7,467 nucleotides of DNA, from assembly GCA_964423525.1 (NCBI GenBank), contig CAYRFU010000336.1:1-7467 (forward strand), read 5' to 3'. Of the stretch, positions 6,091-7,467 are shown one piece after another. The stretch comes from CAYRFU01 sp964423525. GTDB lineage: Bacteria > Vulcanimicrobiota > Xenobia > Xenobiales > JADMJV01. A model generated the notes under the pieces. That model saw nothing but the letters and a program-made list of their open reading frames with translations. It searched no databases and was not told the origin of the DNA. Made by a program: the position numbers and the translations under genes. How positions within the stretch are numbered: position 1 is the stretch's first letter; each line of letters begins with the position of its first letter.

Positions 6091-6114
6091 AGCCGCTCGT
6101 TCTCGCCGGCTATG
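6088..6114 (-). promoter_or_regulatory. Inverted repeat enclosing the polA start codon
   Basis: CATAGCCG (6088-6095) and CGGCTATG (6107-6114) are perfect 8-bp inverted repeats around an 11-nt loop. On the polA mRNA the AUG lies in the 3' arm and the weak ribosome-site bases (ACGAG) in the loop. The structure would therefore hide the start codon and could dampen or regulate translation; it could also be a DNA-binding site. It occupies most of the 46-bp pilT-polA spacer. Confidence 0.5.
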
Positions 6115-6136
6115 ACGTCCCCCTCTGCAGGATTCC

Positions 6137-7467
6137 TTAGCCTAAATTAAAACCGGCCTGCTTGAAGTAATCAGGGTTGTTGCAGTAGATCTTGACCTGC
6201 TCTTCGGTGACGGTGCCTTCTTCGAGCAGTTTCATCAGAGCCGAATCGATCGGCTGCATGCCCTCACTGGCTCCGGTCAGAAGCACGTTCGCAAGCTGAG
6301 TCGTTTCACCATTGCGGATCAAGTTGGCCACGCCGCGCGTCACGAGCATAATCTCGTAAGCCGCCACTCGCCCCCCACCCTTTCGACGCAACAGAGATTG
6401 AGCCACGACCACTTTCAGGGACTGACTGAGCATAGAACGAATCTGGGGCTGTTGGTTGGCGGGAAAGGCATCGATGATACGGTCGACCGTCTTGATCGCC
6501 GAGTTGGTATGAAGCGTCCCAAACACCAAGGTTCCAGTTTCGGCCGCCTTGATGGCGTTGTAAATCGTATCAAGGTCGCGCATCTCACCGAGGAGAACGA
6601 TGTCTGGGTCCTCGCGCAGGGTGGCTCGAGCCGCGTCAGCAAAAGAGACGGCGTCACTCCCAACTTCACGGTGGTCAACCAGACACCGCTTGCTCGGGTG
6701 GGTGAACTCGATAGGGTCCTCAATGGTGATAATGTGGGCGTCTCGGTTCTCGTTGAGTTGATTGATCACGGCCGCCAGGGTGGTCGATTTACCCGACCCG
6801 GTCGGTCCGGTGACGACCACCAACCCGCTCCGGAGCCTCGAAATGTAATCCATGACGTGCTGAGGGAAACCGAGTTTCTCGATAGGCGGAATCTTCTCAG
6901 GAATGACGCGGAAGACTCCCCCCGCCCCCCTGTACTGACGAAAAATATTGCAACGGAAACGGGCCACGTTTTCGATGGCGTAAGCGAGGTCGGCGCTCCC
7001 CCTGGTTTCGTAATCATCCCGCTGCCTCTGATCCATCGGGGGCAAAAACATCTCGAGAGCGTGCTCTTCGTTTAGCACTAGGGCGTCGGCATAGCAAAGC
7101 TGTCCATCGATGCGCATAGCGGGCGGAAGACCGACCGAGAGGTGGAGGTCCGAACCGCCCTTTTCCACCAGAAAACAAAGCAGCTGCTCGAGGTTGTATT
7201 TCCCTTCGATTTTCAGTTCAACTTTCGGTATATTCTGCTTGGGAGGGGGAGCCGCAGTGGGAGCCACAGCCGTCGGGGTCACCGCCCCCCCGCCCAGCGG
7301 GCTCGGTGTCGAACTCTCAAGGCCAAACGACATATCGCCCCAACCACTCAAGAAATCATCACCACCCGGACTCGAGGTGGGAGACGCATTGGGAGTCGGC
7401 ACATCGTTAATCTGGACTCCTCCCAGGGGACTTCCACCTGGCGGTGGAGCACTCGGGGGAGGCGGAG
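6137..7467 (-). CDS. pilT: Type IV pilus retraction ATPase PilT, 5' end beyond right edge
   Basis: PilT is the cytoplasmic hexameric ATPase at the pilus base that depolymerises pilin, giving twitching motility and DNA uptake. Residues below are numbered from GTG 7402 (421 residues). Walker A is GPTGSGKST (199-207), the Asp box IITIEDPIEF (224-233), Walker B DPDIVLLGEMRD (265-276) with Glu 273, and the His box TLHTNSAIKTVDR (296-308). VANLIRNG (358-365) corresponds to the AIRNLIRE motif of PilT. There is no PilB-type zinc tetracysteine. The N-terminal PAS-like region begins near YNLEQLLCFLVEKGGSDLHL (69-88). Before it lies an unusual Pro/Gly/Ser/Thr-rich stretch. The frame is open from GTG 7402 to the window edge, adding 21 more Pro/Gly-rich residues with no start codon. 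I therefore treat the gene as 5'-partial, though GTG 7402 behind GGAGGAG (14 nt spacing) is possible. It is upstream of polA by 46 bp. Confidence 0.93.
   Translation of the reverse strand, partial: PPPPSAPPPGGSPLGGVQINDVPTPNASPTSSPGGDDFLSGWGDMSFGLESSTPSPLGGGAVTPTAVAPTAAPPPKQNIPKVELKIEGKYNLEQLLCFLVEKGGSDLHLSVGLPPAMRIDGQLCYADALVLNEEHALEMFLPPMDQRQRDDYETRGSADLAYAIENVARFRCNIFRQYRGAGGVFRVIPEKIPPIEKLGFPQHVMDYISRLRSGLVVVTGPTGSGKSTTLAAVINQLNENRDAHIITIEDPIEFTHPSKRCLVDHREVGSDAVSFADAARATLREDPDIVLLGEMRDLDTIYNAIKAAETGTLVFGTLHTNSAIKTVDRIIDAFPANQQPQIRSMLSQSLKVVVAQSLLRRKGGGRVAAYEIMLVTRGVANLIRNGETTQLANVLLTGASEGMQPIDSALMKLLEEGTVTEEQVKIYCNNPDYFKQAGFNLG

Noticed and set aside
6398..7075. Plus-strand open frame of 225 codons opposite pilT
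   Set aside because: It is entirely antisense to highly conserved PilT motifs and is a composition effect of the GC-rich gene.
1..7467. tRNA, rRNA, insertion sequences, transposases or att sites
   Set aside because: I saw no tRNA or rRNA-like sequence, transposase motifs, or paired terminal repeats with target duplications.

Overview
The window is a GC-rich, densely packed bacterial chromosomal segment with a 10-N assembly gap, so it probably comes from a draft or metagenome-assembled genome. The only confidently named genes are the two housekeeping ones: DNA polymerase I (polA, interrupted by the gap) and a PilT-type retraction ATPase (pilT, running off the right edge). PilT points to a bacterium with type IV pili, most likely Gram-negative or diderm. 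The PolI is of the long bacterial type with a degenerate proofreading domain. I cannot assign a phylum from the sequence. Proline-rich secreted proteins, a PEGA domain, LysM and zinc-ribbon accessory proteins suggest a little-studied lineage, but that is only an impression.

Layout. Bases 1-463 (minus) hold the 5' part of a LysM-like protein that continues past the left edge and enters a short Q-A-D repeat. Bases 464-640 form a divergent intergenic region with a near-palindromic 22-bp operator-like site (533-554) and an 8-bp-stem hairpin (580-599). Bases 641-1252 (plus) encode a zinc-ribbon protein. Its 3' end overlaps by 39 bp the convergent gene at 1214-1873 (minus), a membrane-anchored protein with a DxDGDG calcium-loop-like motif. 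Divergent from that, 1927-2610 (plus) encodes an exported PEGA-domain protein with a long proline-rich tail. It is coupled through an ATGA overlap to 2607-3425 (plus), a secreted protein of unknown family. Its stop overlaps by 4 bp the stop of convergent polA (3422-6090, minus). Upstream of polA lies pilT (6137-7467, minus), 46 bp away, probably in the same transcription unit.

The polA gap can be explained from the sequence. Dropping the 10 Ns plus the adjacent 37 bases (4670-4716) joins the two halves in frame at a shared ACAG. The result is an 873-residue PolI whose local alignment matches known PolI proteins. The break therefore looks like an assembly artefact rather than a pseudogene.

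The least explained part is the central trio of exported or membrane-anchored proteins (1214-3425). They are packed tightly between housekeeping genes and may work together at the cell envelope, but nothing in the sequence shows a specific function.
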